64,000 nt of DNA from NCBI GenBank assembly GCA_963989245.1, contig CAXDII010000380.1, positions 281,501 through 345,500 on the forward strand. Direction: 5' to 3'. Source of the stretch: Nansenia antarctica (Eukaryota > Chordata > Actinopteri > Argentiniformes > Microstomatidae). Positions 1 through 14,400 of the stretch are shown here, one piece after another. The notes beneath the pieces are model-generated. The model searched no databases and was not told the origin of the DNA. It worked only from the letters and a program-made list of their open reading frames with translations. How positions within the stretch are numbered: position 1 is the first letter of the stretch; the number at the start of each line of letters is the position of its first letter. Position numbers and translations under genes: made by a program.

Positions 1-2173
1 ATGACATCACAGTAGACAGTAGGAGAGTGACATCACAGTAGTAATGACATCACAGTAGACAGAAGGAGAGTGACATCCCAGTAGACAGAAGGAGAGTGAC
101 ATCACAGTAGACAGTAGGAGAGTGACATCACAGTAGACAGTAGGAGAGTGACATCACAGTAGTAATGACATCACAGTAGACAGAAGGAGAGTGACATCAC
201 AGTAGCAGCAGACAGAAGGAGAATGACATCACAGTAGACAGAAGGAGAGTGACATCACAGTAGTAATGACATCACAGAAGTAGTGACATCACAGTGGCAG
301 CAGACAAAAGGAGTAGTGACATCATAGTAGACAGAAGGAGAGTGACATCACAGTAGACAGTAGGAGAGTGACATCACAGTAGTAGTGACATCATAGTAGA
401 CAGAAGGAGAGTGACATCACAGTAGACAGTAGGAGAGTGACATCACAGTAGTAGTGACATCACAGTAGACAGTAGGAGAGTGACATCACAGTAGTAATGA
501 CATCACAGTAGACAGAAGGAGAGTGACATCACAGTAGTAGTGACATCACAGTAGACAGTAGGAGAGTGACATCACAGTAGACAGTAGGAGAGTGACATCA
601 CAGTAGTAATGACATCACAGTAGACAGAAGGAGAGTGACATCACAGTAGCAGCAGACAGAAGGAGAATGACATCACAGTAGACAGAAGGAGAGTGACATC
701 ACAGTAGTAATGACATCACAGAAGTAGTGACATCACAGTGGCAGCAGACAAAAGGAGTAGTGACATCATAGTAGACAGAAGGAGAGTGACATCACAGTAG
801 ACAGTAGGAGAGTGACATCACAGTAGTAGTGACATCATAGTAGACAGAAGGAGAGTGACATCACAGTAGTAGTGACATCACAGTAGACAGAAGGAGAGTG
901 ACATCCCAGTAGACAGAAGGAGAGTGACATCACAGTAGACAGAAGGAGAGTGACATCACAGTAGACAGTAGGAGAGTTACATCACAGTAGACAGAAGGAG
1001 AGTGACATCATAGTAGTAGTGACATCACAGTAGACAGTATGAGAGTGACATCACAGTAGTAATGACATCACAGTAGACAGTAGGAGAGTGACATCACAGT
1101 AGTAATGACATCACAGTAGACAGAAGGAGAGTGACATCACAGTAGCAGCAGACAGAAGGAGAATGACATCACAGTAGACAGAAGGAGAGTGACATCACAG
1201 TAGTAATGACATCACAGTAGTAGTGACATCACAGTGGCAGCAGACAGAAGGAGAGTGACATCACAGTAGACAGTAGGATAATGACATCACAGTAGTAGTG
1301 ACATCATAGTAGACAGAAGGAGAGTGACATCACAGTAGACAGTAGGAGAGTGACATCACAGTAGTAGTGACATCATAGTAGACAGAAGGAGAGTGACATC
1401 ACAGTAGACAGACAGTAGGAGAGTGACATCACAGTAGTAGTGACATCACAGTAGACAGAAGGAGAGTGACATCACAGTAGACAGAAGGAGAGTGACATCA
1501 TAGTAGTAGTGACATCACAGTAGACAGTAGGAGAGTGACATCACTGTAGTAATGACATCACAGTAGACAGTAGGAGAGTGACATCACAGTAGACAGTAGG
1601 AGAGTGACATCACAGTAGTAGTGACATCATAGTAGACAGAAGGAGAGTGACATCACAGTAGACAGAAGGAGAGTGACATCACAGTAGACAGAAGGAGAGT
1701 GACATCACAGTAGACAGTAGGAGAGTGACATCACAGTAGTAGTGACATCATAGTAGACAGAAGGAGAGTGACATCACAGTAGACAGAAGGAGAGTGACAT
1801 CACTGTAGACAGAAGGAGAGTGACATCACAGTAGACAGTAGGAGAGTGACATCACAGTAGACAGAAGGAGAGTGACAACATAGTAGTAGTGACATCACAG
1901 TAGACAGTAGGAGAGTGACATCACAGTAGACAGTAGGAGAGTGACATCACAGTAGTAGTGACATCACAGTAGACAGAAGGAGAGTGACATCACAGTAGAC
2001 AGAAGGAGAGTGACATCACAGTAGACAGAAGGAGAGTGACATCACAGTAGACAGTAGGAGAGTTACATCACAGTAGACAGAAGGAGAGTGACATCACAGT
2101 AGTAGTGACATCACAGTAGACAGTATGAGAGTGACATCACAGTAGACAGTAGGAGAGTGACATCACAGTAGTA
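1..2173 (+). repeat. 2173-bp higher-order repeat, copy 1
   Basis: The rare variant CAGACAAAAGGAG occurs at 301 and 745 here and again at 2474 and 2918, exactly 2173 bp later in both cases. The sequence at 1 also restarts at 2174 with the same monomer order, including the GACATCCCAG variant. Within this copy I see a 4-bp insertion (an extra AGAC near 1410) relative to copy 2. The start may lie before the window, so this copy could be incomplete on the left. A shorter 444-bp sub-duplication lies inside it (301 to 745). Confidence 0.85.
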
Positions 2174-4368
2174 ATGACATCACAGTAGACAGTAGGAGAG
2201 TGACATCACAGTAGTAATGACATCACAGTAGACAGAAGGAGAGTGACATCCCAGTAGACAGAAGGAGAGTGACATCACAGTAGACAGTAGGAGAGTGACA
2301 TCACAGTAGACAGTAGGAGAGTGACATCACAGTAGTAATGACATCACAGTAGACAGAAGGAGAGTGACATCACAGTAGCAGCAGACAGAAGGAGAATGAC
2401 ATCACAGTAGACAGAAGGAGAGTGACATCACAGTAGTAATGACATCACAGAAGTAGTGACATCACAGTGGCAGCAGACAAAAGGAGTAGTGACATCATAG
2501 TAGACAGAAGGAGAGTGACATCACAGTAGACAGTAGGAGAGTGACATCACAGTAGTAGTGACATCATAGTAGACAGAAGGAGAGTGACATCACAGTAGAC
2601 AGTAGGAGAGTGACATCACAGTAGTAGTGACATCACAGTAGACAGTAGGAGAGTGACATCACAGTAGTAATGACATCACAGTAGACAGAAGGAGAGTGAC
2701 ATCACAGTAGTAGTGACATCACAGTAGACAGTAGGAGAGTGACATCACAGTAGACAGTAGGAGAGTGACATCACAGTAGTAATGACATCACAGTAGACAG
2801 AAGGAGAGTGACATCACAGTAGCAGCAGACAGAAGGAGAATGACATCACAGTAGACAGAAGGAGAGTGACATCACAGTAGTAATGACATCACAGAAGTAG
2901 TGACATCACAGTGGCAGCAGACAAAAGGAGTAGTGACATCATAGTAGACAGAAGGAGAGTGACATCACAGTAGACAGTAGGAGAGTGACATCACAGTAGT
3001 AGTGACATCATAGTAGACAGAAGGAGAGTGACATCACAGTAGTAGTGACATCACAGTAGACAGAAGGAGAGTGACATCCCAGTAGACAGAAGGAGAGTGA
3101 CATCACAGTAGACAGAAGGAGAGTGACATCACAGTAGACAGTAGGAGAGTTACATCACAGTAGACAGAAGGAGAGTGACATCATAGTAGTAGTGACATCA
3201 CAGTAGACAGTATGAGAGTGACATCACAGTAGTAATGACATCACAGTAGACAGTAGGAGAGTGACATCACAGTAGTAATGACATCACAGTAGACAGAAGG
3301 AGAGTGACATCACAGTAGCAGCAGACAGAAGGAGAATGACATCACAGTAGACAGAAGGAGAGTGACATCACAGTAGTAATGACATCACAGTAGTAGTGAC
3401 ATCACAGTGGCAGCAGACAGAAGGAGAGTGACATCACAGTAGACAGTAGGATAATGACATCACAGTAGTAGTGACATCATAGTAGACAGAAGGAGAGTGA
3501 CATCACAGTAGACAGTAGGAGAGTGACATCACAGTAGTAGTGACATCATAGTAGACAGAAGGAGAGTGACATCACAGTAGACAGTAGGAGAGTGACATCA
3601 CAGTAGTAGTGACATCACAGTAGACAGAAGGAGAGTGACATCACAGTAGACAGAAGGAGAGTGACATCATAGTAGTAGTGACATCACAGTAGACAGTAGG
3701 AGAGTGACATCACTGTAGTAATGACATCACAGTAGACAGTAGGAGAGTGACATCACAGTAGACAGTAGGAGAGTGACATCACAGTAGTAGTGACATCATA
3801 GTAGACAGAAGGAGAGTGACATCACAGTAGACAGAAGGAGAGTGACATCACAGTAGACAGAAGGAGAGTGACATCACAGTAGACAGAAGGAGAGTGACAT
3901 CACAGTAGACAGTAGGAGAGTGACATCACAGTAGTAGTGACATCATAGTAGACAGAAGGAGAGTGACATCACAGTAGACAGAAGGAGAGTGACATCACTG
4001 TAGACAGAAGGAGAGTGACATCACAGTAGACAGTAGGAGAGTGACATCACAGTAGACAGAAGGAGAGTGACATCATAGTAGTAGTGACATCACAGTAGAC
4101 AGTAGGAGAGTGACATCACAGTAGACAGTAGGAGAGTGACATCACAGTAGTAGTGACATCACAGTAGACAGAAGGAGAGTGACATCACAGTAGACAGAAG
4201 GAGAGTGACATCACAGTAGACAGAAGGAGAGTGACATCACAGTAGACAGTAGGAGAGTTACATCACAGTAGACAGAAGGAGAGTGACATCACAGTAGTAG
4301 TGACATCACAGTAGACAGTATGAGAGTGACATCACAGTAGACAGTAGGAGAGTGACATCACAGTAGTA
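2174..4368 (+). repeat. 2173-bp higher-order repeat, copy 2
   Basis: This repeats the monomer order of 1-2173. It is 2195 bp long to the start of copy 3. The 22-bp difference is explained by one extra 26-bp monomer near 3780-3900 (four consecutive CAGAAGG monomers instead of three) minus the 4 bp found only in copy 1. This is the kind of monomer gain expected from slippage or unequal exchange. Confidence 0.82.
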
Positions 4369-4725
4369 ATGACATCACAGTAGACAGTAGGAGAGTGACA
4401 TCACAGTAGTAATGACATCACAGTAGACAGAAGGAGAGTGACATCCCAGTAGACAGAAGGAGAGTGACATCACAGTAGACAGTAGGAGAGTGACATCACA
4501 GTAGACAGTAGGAGAGTGACATCACAGTAGTAATGACATCACAGTAGACAGAAGGAGAGTGACATCACAGTAGCAGCAGACAGAAGGAGAATGACATCAC
4601 AGTAGACAGAAGGAGAGTGACATCACAGTAGTAATGACATCACAGAAGTAGTGACATCACAGTGGCAGCAGACAAAAGGAGTAGTGACATCATAGTAGAC
4701 AGAAGGAGAGTGACATCACAGTAGA
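4369..4725 (+). repeat. 2173-bp higher-order repeat, copy 3 (partial)
   Basis: The order restarts at 4369, with the GACATCCCAG variant near 4440 and CAGACAAAAGGAG at 4669. The match to copy 2 breaks at about 4725, where CAGTAGG is replaced by CAGAAGG and a different monomer order follows. The breakpoint is approximate. Confidence 0.7.
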
Positions 4726-4950
4726 CAGAAGGAGAGTGACATCACAGTAGTAATGACATCACAGTAGTAGTGACATCACAGTGGCAGCAGACAGAAGGAG
4801 AGTGACATCACAGTAGACAGTAGGAGAGTGACATCACAGTAGTAGTGACATCATAGTAGACAGAAGGAGAGTGACATCACAGTAGACAGAAGGAGAGTGA
4901 CATCACAGTAGTAATGACATCACAGTAGTAGTGACATCACAGTGGCAGCA

Positions 4951-6715
4951 GACAGAAGGAGAGTGACATCACAGTAGACAGTAGGATAATGACATCACAG
5001 TAGTAGTGACATCATAGTAGACAGAAGGAGAGTGACATCACAGTAGACAGTAGGAGAGTGACATCACAGTAGTAGTGACATCATAGTAGACAGAAGGAGA
5101 GTGACATCACAGTAGACAGTAGGAGAGTGACATCACAGTAGTAGTGACATCACAGTAGACAGAAGGAGAGTGACATCACAGTAGACAGAAGGAGAGTGAC
5201 ATCATAGTAGTAGTGACATCACAGTAGACAGTAGGAGAGTGACATCACAGTAGTAATGACATCACAGTAGACAGTAGGAGAGTGACATCACAGTAGACAG
5301 TAGGAGAGTGACATCACAGTAGTAATGACATCACAGTAGACAGAAGGAGAGTGACACCACAGTAGTAATGACATCACAGTAGACAGAAGGAGAGTGACAT
5401 CACAGTAGCAGCAGACAGAAGGAGAATGACATCACAGTAGACAGAAGGAGAGTGACATCACAGTAGTAATGACATCACAGTAGTAGTGACATCACAGTGG
5501 CAGCAGACAAAAGGAGAGTGACATCACAGTAGACAGTAGGAGAGTGACATCACAGTAGTAGTGACATCATAGTAGACAGAAGGAGAGTGACATCACAGTA
5601 GACAGAAGGAGAGTGACATCACAGTAGACAGAAGGAGAGTGACATCACAGTAGACAGTAGGAGAGTGACATCACAGTAGTAGTGACATCATAGTAGACAG
5701 AAGGAGAGTGACATCACAGTAGACAGAAGGAGAGTGACATCACTGTAGACAGAAGGAGAGTGACATCACAGTAGACAGTAGGAGAGTGACATCACAGTAG
5801 ACAGAAGGAGAGTGACATCATAGTAGTAGTGACATCACAGTAGACAGTAGGAGAGTGACATCACAGTAGTAGTGACATCACAGTAGACAGTAGGAGAGTG
5901 ACATCACAGTAGACAGTAAGAGAGTGACATCACAGTAGTAATGACATCACAGTAGACAGTAGGAGAGTGACATCACAGTAGTAATGACATCACAGTAGAC
6001 AGAAGGAGAGTGACATCACAGTAGTAGTGACATCACAGTAGACAGTAGGAGAGTGACATCACAGTAGACAGTAGGAGAGTGACATCACAGTAGTAATGAC
6101 ATCACAGTAGACAGTAGGAGAGTGACATCACAGTAGTAATGACATCACAGTAGACAGAAGGAGAGTGACATCACAGTAGACAGAAGGAGAGTGACATCAC
6201 AGTAGTAGTGACATCACAGTAGACAGTAGGAGTGACATCACAGTAGACAGTAGGAGAGTGACATCACAGTAGTAATGACATCACAATAGACAGAAGGAGA
6301 GTGACATCACAGTAGTAGTGACATCACAGTAGACAGTAGGAGAGTGACATCACAGTAGACAGTAGGAGAGTGACATCACAGTAGTAATGACATCACAGTA
6401 GACAGAAGGAGAGTGACATCACAGTAGCAGCAGACAGAAGGAGAATGACATCACAGTAGACATAAGGAGAGTGACATCACAGTAGTAATGACATCACAGA
6501 AGTAGTGACATCACAGTGGCAGCAGACAAAAGGAGTAGTGACATCATAGTAGACAGAAGGAGAGTGACATCACAGTAGACAGTAGGAGAGTGACATCACA
6601 GTAGTAGTGACATCATAGCAGACAGAAGGAGAGTGACATCACAGTAGACAGTAGGAGAGTGACATCACAGTAGTAGTGACATCACAGTAGACAGAAGGAG
6701 AGTGACATCACAGTA
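4951..6715 (+). repeat. 1765-bp higher-order repeat, copy 1
   Basis: Four independent rare variants recur at a spacing of exactly 1765 bp: GTAGGATAATG at 4981 and 6746, CAGACAAAAGG at 5504 and 7269, the shortened GTAGGAGTGACATC at about 6231 and 7996, and CATCATAGCAG at 6611 and 8376. The similarity begins near 4950; the exact edge depends on alignment. Confidence 0.83.
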
Positions 6716-8440
6716 GACAGAAGGAGAGTGACATCACAGTAGACAGTAGGATAATGACATCACAGTAGTAGTGACATCATAGTAGACAGAAGGAGAGTGA
6801 CATCACAGTAGACAGTAGGAGAGTGACATCACAGTAGTAGTGACATCATAGTAGACAGAAGGAGAGTGACATCACAGTAGACAGTAGGAGAGTGACATCA
6901 CAGTAGTAGTGACATCACAGTAGACAGAAGGAGAGTGACATCACAGTAGACAGAAGGAGAGTGACATCATAGTAGTAGTGACATCACAGTAGACAGTAGG
7001 AGAGTGACATCACAGTAGTAATGACATCACAGTAGACAGTAGGAGAGTGACATCACAGTAGACAGTAGGAGAGTGACATCACAGTAGTAATGACATCACA
7101 GTAGACAGAAGGAGAGTGACATCACAGTAGTAATGACATCACAGTAGACAGAAGGAGAGTGACATCACAGTAGCAGCAGACAGAAGGAGAATGACATCAC
7201 AGTAGACAGAAGGAGAGTGACATCACAGTAGTAATGACATCACAGTAGTAGTGACATCACAGTGGCAGCAGACAAAAGGAGAGTGACATCACAGTAGACA
7301 GTAGGAGAGTGACATCACAGTAGTAGTGACATCATAGTAGACAGAAGGAGAGTGACATCACAGTAGACAGAAGGAGAGTGACATCACAGTAGACAGAAGG
7401 AGAGTGACATCACAGTAGACAGTAGGAGAGTGACATCACAGTAGTAGTGACATCATAGTAGACAGAAGGAGAGTGACATCACAGTAGACAGAAGGAGAGT
7501 GACATCACTGTAGACAGAAGGAGAGTGACATCACAGTAGACAGTAGGAGAGTGACATCACAGTAGACAGAAGGAGAGTGACATCATAGTAGTAGTGACAT
7601 CACAGTAGACAGTAGGAGAGTGACATCACAGTAGTAGTGACATCACAGTAGACAGTAGGAGAGTGACATCACAGTAGACAGTAAGAGAGTGACATCACAG
7701 TAGTAATGACATCACAGTAGACAGTAGGAGAGTGACATCACAGTAGTAATGACATCACAGTAGACAGAAGGAGAGTGACATCACAGTAGTAGTGACATCA
7801 CAGTAGACAGTAGGAGAGTGACATCACAGTAGACAGTAGGAGAGTGACATCACAGTAGTAATGACATCACAGTAGACAGTAGGAGAGTGACATCACAGTA
7901 GTAATGACATCACAGTAGACAGAAGGAGAGTGACATCACAGTAGACAGAAGGAGAGTGACATCACAGTAGTAGTGACATCACAGTAGACAGTAGGAGTGA
8001 CATCACAGTAGACAGTAGGAGAGTGACATCACAGTAGTAATGACATCACAGTAGACAGAAGGAGAGTGACATCACAGTAGTAGTGACATCACAGTAGACA
8101 GTAGGAGAGTGACATCACAGTAGACAGTAGGAGAGTGACATCACAGTAGTAATGACATCACAGTAGACAGAAGGAGAGTGACATCACAGTAGCAGCAGAC
8201 AGAAGGAGAATGACATCACAGTAGACAGAAGGAGAGTGACATCACAGTAGTAATGACATCACAGAAGTAGTGACATCACAGTGGCAGCAGACAAAAGGAG
8301 TAGTGACATCATAGTAGACAGAAGGAGAGTGACATCACAGTAGACAGTAGGAGAGTGACATCACAGTAGTAGTGACATCATAGCAGACAGAAGGAGAGTG
8401 ACATCACAGTAGACAGTAGGAGAGTGACATCACAGTAGAC
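6716..8440 (+). repeat. 1765-bp higher-order repeat, copy 2
   Basis: The second tandem copy of the 1765-bp unit. It matches copy 1 monomer by monomer until about 8440, where CAGTAGACAGAAGG replaces CAGTAGTAGTGAC. The exact agreement of spacing across four variants suggests a recent duplication with no later monomer gain or loss between the markers. Confidence 0.8.
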
Positions 8441-11400
8441 AGAAGGAGAGTGACATCACAGTAGACAGAAGGAGAGTGACATCACAGTAGACAGAAGGAG
8501 AGTGACATCACAGTAGACAGTAGGAGAGTTACATCACAGTAGACAGAAGGAGAGTGACATCATAGTAGTAGTGACATCACAGTAGACAGTAGGAGAGTTA
8601 CATCACAGTAGACAGTATGAGAGTGACATCACAGTAGTAATGACATCACAGTAGACAGTAGGGGAGTGACATCACAGTAGTAATGACATCACAGTAGACA
8701 GAAGGAGAGTGACATCACAGTAGCAGCAGACAGAAGGAGAATGACATCACAGTATACAGAAGGAGAGTGACATCACAGTAGTAATGACATCACAGTAGTA
8801 GTGACATCACAGTGGCAGCAGACAGAAGGAGAGTGACATCACAGTAGACAGTAGGATAATGACATCACAGTAGTAGTGACATCATAGTAGACAGAAGGAG
8901 AGTGACATCACAGTAGACAGTAGGAGAGTGACATCACAGTAGTAGTGACATCATAGTAGACAGTAGGAGAGTGACATCACAGTAGTAGTGACATCACAGT
9001 AGACAGAAGGAGAGTGACATCACAGTAGACAGAAGGAGAGTGACATCATAGTAGTAGTGACATCACAGTAGACAGTAGGAGAGTGACATCACAGTAGTAA
9101 TGACATCACAGTAGACAGTAGGAGAGTGACATCACAGTAGACAGTAGGAGAGTGACATCACAGTAGTAGTGACATCATAGTAGACAGAAGGAGAGTGACA
9201 TCACAGTAGACAGAAGGCGAGTGACATCACAGTAGACAGAAGGAGAGTGACATCACAGTAGACAGTAGGAGAGTGACATCACAGTAGTAGTGACATCATA
9301 GTAGACAGAAGGAGAGTGACATCACAGTAGACAGAAGGAGAGTGACATCACTGTAGACAGAAGGAGAGTGACATCACAGTAGACAGTAGGAAAGTGACAT
9401 CACAGTAGACAGAAGGAGAGTGACATCATAGTAGTAGTGACATCACAGTAGACACTAGGAGAGTGACATCACAGTAGACAGTAGGAGAGTGACATCACAG
9501 TAGTAGTGACATCACAGTAGACAGAAGGAGAGTGACATCACAGTAGACAGAAGGAGAGTGACATCACAGTAGACAGAAGGAGAGTGACATCACAGTAGAC
9601 AGTAGGAGAGTTACATCACAGTAGACAGAAGGAGAGTGACATCATAGTAGTAGTGACATCACAGTAGACAGTATGAGAGTGACATCACAGTAGTAATGAC
9701 ATCACAGTAGACAGTAGGAGAGTGACATCACAGTAGTAATGACATCACAGTAGACAGAAGGAGAGTGACATCACAGTAGCAGCAGACAGAAGGAGAATGA
9801 CATCACAGTAGACAGAAGGAGAGTGACATCACAGTAGTAATGACATCACAGTAGTAGTGACATCACAGTGGCAGCAGACAGAAGGAGAGTGACATCACAG
9901 TAGACAGTAGGATAATGACATCACAGTAGTAGTGACATCATAGTAGACAGAAGGAGAGTGACATCACAGTAGTCAGTAGGAGAGTGACATCACAGTAGTA
10001 GTGACATCACAGTAGACAGTAGGAGAGTGACATCACAGTAGACAGTGGGAGAGTGACATCACAGTAGTAGTGACATCACAGTAGACAGTAGGAGAGTGAC
10101 ATCACAGTAGTAGTGACATCAAAGTAGACAGAAGGAGAGTGACATCACAGTAGACAGAAGGAGAGTGACATCACAGTAGTAATGACATCACAGTAGTAGT
10201 GACATCACAGTGGCAGCAGACAGAAGGAGAGTGACATCACAGTAGTAGTGACATCATAGTAGACAGAAGGAGAGTGACATCACAGTAGACAGTAGGAGAG
10301 TGACATCACAGTAGACAGAAGGAGAGTGACATCACAGTAGTAGTGACATCACAGTAGACAAAAGGAGAGTGACATCACAGTAGACAGAAGGAGAGTGACA
10401 TCACAGTAGACAGAAGGAGAGTGACATCACAGTAGACAGAAGGAGAGTGACATCACAGTAGACAGTAGGAGAGTGACATCACAGTAGTAATGACATCACA
10501 GTAGACAGTAGGAGAGTGACATCACAGTAGTAATGACATTACAGTAGACAGAAGGAGAGTGACATCACCGTAGTAATGACATCACAGTAGTAGTGACATC
10601 ACAGTAGACAGTAGGAGAGTGACATCACAGTAGACAGTAGGAGAGTGACATCACAGTAGTAATGACATCACAGTAGACAGTAGGAGAGTGACATCACAGT
10701 AGTAATGACATCACAGTAGACAGAAGGAGAGTGACATCACAGTAGTAATGACATCACAGTAGTAGTGACATCACAGTGGCAGCCAACAGAAGGAGAGTGA
10801 CATCACAGTAGACAGTAGGAGAGTGACATCACAGTAGACAGAAGGAGAGTGACATCACAGTAGTAGTGACATCACAGTAGACAGAAGGAGAGTGACATCA
10901 CAGTAGACAGAAGGAGAGTGACATCACAGTAGACAGAAGGAGAGTGACATCACAGTAGACAGAAGGAGAGTGACATCACAGTAGTAATGACATCACAGTA
11001 GTAGTGACATCACAGTGGCAGCAGACAGAAGGAGAGTGACATCACAGTAGACAGTAGGAGAGTGACATCACAGTAGTAGTGACATCATAGTAGACAGAAG
11101 GAGAGTGACATCACAGTAGTAGTGACATCACAGTAGACAGTAGGAGAGTGACATTACAGTAGTAGTGATATCATAGTAGACAGAAGGAGAGTGACATCAC
11201 AGTAGTAGTGACATCATAGTAGACAGAAGGAGAGTGACATCACAGTAGACAGTAGGAGAGTGACATCACAGTAGTAGTGATATCATAGTAGACAGAAGGA
11301 GAGTGACATCACAGTAGTAATGACATCACAGTAGTAGTGACATCACGGTGGCAGCAGACAGAAGGAGAGTGACATCACAGTAGACAGTAGGAGGGTGACA

Positions 11401-14400
11401 TCACAGTAGTAGTGACATCATAGTAGACAGAAGGAGAGTGACATCACAGTAGACAGTAGGAGAGTGACATCACAGTAGTAGTGACATCATAGTAGACAGA
11501 AGGAGAGTGACATCACAGTAGACAGAAGGAGAGTGACATCACAGTAGACAGAAGGAGAGTGACATCACAGTAGACAGAAGGAGAGTGACATCATAGTAGT
11601 AGTGACATCTCAGTAGACAGTAGGAGAGTGACATCACAGTAGTAGTGACATCATAGTAGACAGAAGGAGAGTGACATCACAGTAGACAGTAGGAGAGTGA
11701 CATCACAGTAGTAGTGACATCATAGTAGACAGAAGGAGAGTGACATCACAGTAGACAGAAGGAGAGTGACATCACAGTAGACAGAAGGAGAGTGACATCA
11801 CAGTAGACAGTAGGAGAGTGACATCACAGTAGTAGTGACATCACAGTAGACAGTAGGAGAGTGACATCACAGTAGTAGTGACATCATAGTAGACAGAAGG
11901 AGAGTGACATCACAGTAGACAGAAGGAGAGTGACATCACAGTAGTAATGACATCACAGTAGTAGTGACATCACAGTGGCAGCAGACAGAAGGAGAGTGAC
12001 ATCACAGTAGACAGTAGGAGAGTGACATCACAGTAGTAGTGACATCATAGTAGACAGTAGGAGAGTGACATCACAGTAGACAGAAGGAGAGTGACATCAC
12101 AGTAGACAGAAGGAGAGTGACATCACAGTAGACAGTAGAAGAGTGACATCACAGTAGTAGTGACATCATAGTAGACAGAAGGAGAGTGACATCACAGTAG
12201 ACAGTAGGAGAGTGACATCACAGTAGTAGTGACATCATAGTAGACAGAAGGAGAGTGACATCACAGTAGACAGAAGGAGAGTGACATCATAGTAGTAGTG
12301 ACATCACAGTAGACAGTAGGAGAGTGACATCACAGTAGTAATGACATCACAGTAGACAGAAGAAGAGTGACATCACAGTAGACAGAAGGAGAGTGACATC
12401 ACATTAGACAGAAGGAGAGTGACATCACAGTAGACAGTAGGAGAGTGACATCACAGTAGTAGTGACATCACAGTAGACAGTAGGAGAGTGACATCATAGT
12501 AGACAGAAGGAGAGTGACATCACAGTAGACAGTAGGAGAGTGACATCACAGTAGTAGTGATATCATAGTAGACAGAAGGAGAGTGACATCACAGTAGACA
12601 GAAGGAGAGTGACATCACAGTAGACAGAAGGAGAGTGACATCACAGTAGACAGTAGGAGAGTGACATCACAGTAGTAGTGACATCACAGTAGACAGTAGG
12701 AGAGTGACATCACAGTAGTAGTGACATCATAGTAGACAGAAGGAGAGTGACATCACAGTAGACAGAAGGAGAGTGACATCACAGTAGTAATGACATCACA
12801 GTAGTAGTGACATCACAGTGGCAGCAGACAGAAGGAGAGTGACATCACAGTAGACAGTAGGAGAGTGACATCACAGTAGTAGTGACATCATAGTAGACAG
12901 TAAGAGAGTGACATCACAGTAGACAGAAGGAGAGTGACATCTCAGTAGACAGAAGGAGAGTGACATCACAGTAGACAGTAGAAGAGTGACATCACAGTAG
13001 TAGTGACATCATAGTAGACAGAAGGAGAGTGACATCACAGTAGACAGAAGGAGAGTGACATCATAGTAGTAGTGACATCACAGTAGACAGTAGGAGAGTG
13101 ACATCACAGTAGTAATGACATCACAGTAGACAGAAGGAGAGTGACATCACAGTAGACAGAAGGAGAGTGACATCATAGTAGTAGTGACATCATAGTAGAC
13201 AGAAGGAGAGTGACATCACAGTAGACAGTAGGAGAGTGACATCACAGTAGACAGAAGGAGAGTGACATCACAGTAGACAGTGGGAGAGTGACATCACAGT
13301 AGTAATGACATCACAGTAGACAGTAGGAGAGTGACATCACAGTAGTAGTGACATCACAGTAGACAGAAGGAGAGTGACATCACAGTAGACAGAAGGAGAG
13401 TGACATCACAGTAGTAATGACATCACAGTAGTAGTGACATCACAGTGGCAGCAGACAGAAGGAGAGTGACATCACAGTAGTAGTGACATCATAGTAGACA
13501 GAAGGAGAGTGACATCACAGTAGACAGTAGGAGAGTGACATCACAGTAGACAGAAGGAGAGTGACATCACAGTAGTAGTGACATCACAGTAGACAGAAGG
13601 AGAGTGACATCACAGTAGACAGAAGGAGAGTGACATCACAGTAGACAGAAGGAGAGTGACATCACAGTAGACAGTAGGAGAGTGACATCACAGTAGTAAT
13701 GACATCACAGTAGACAGTAGGAGAGTGACATCACAGTAGTAATGACATCACAGTAGACAGAAGGAGAGTGACATCACAGTAGTAATGACATCACAGTAGT
13801 AGTGACATCACAGTAGACAGTAGGAGAGTGACATCACAGTAGACAGTAGGAGAGTGACAACACAGTAGTAATGACATCACAGTAGACAGTAGGAGAGTGA
13901 CATCACAGTAGTAATGACATCACAGTAGACAGAAGGAGAGTGACATCACAGTAGTAATGACATCACAGTAGTAGTGACATCACAGTGGCAGCAGACAGAA
14001 GGAGAGTGACATCACAGTAGACAGTAGGAGAGTGACATCACAGTAGACAGAAGGAGAGTGACATCACAGTAGTAGTGACATCACAGTAGACAGAAGGAGA
14101 GTGACATCACAGTAGACAGAAGGAGAGTGACATCACAGTAGACAGAAGGAGAGTGACATCACAGTAGACAGAAGGAGAGTGACATCACAGTAGACAGTAG
14201 GAGAGTGACATCACAGTAGTAGTGACATCATAGTAGACAGTAGGAGAGTGACATCACAGTAGACAGAAGGAGAGTGACATCACAGTAGACAGAAGGAGAG
14301 TGACATCACAGTAGACAGTAGAAGAGTGACATCACAGTAGTAGTGACATCATAGTAGACAGAAGGAGAGTGACATCACAGTAGACAGTAGGAGAGTGACA

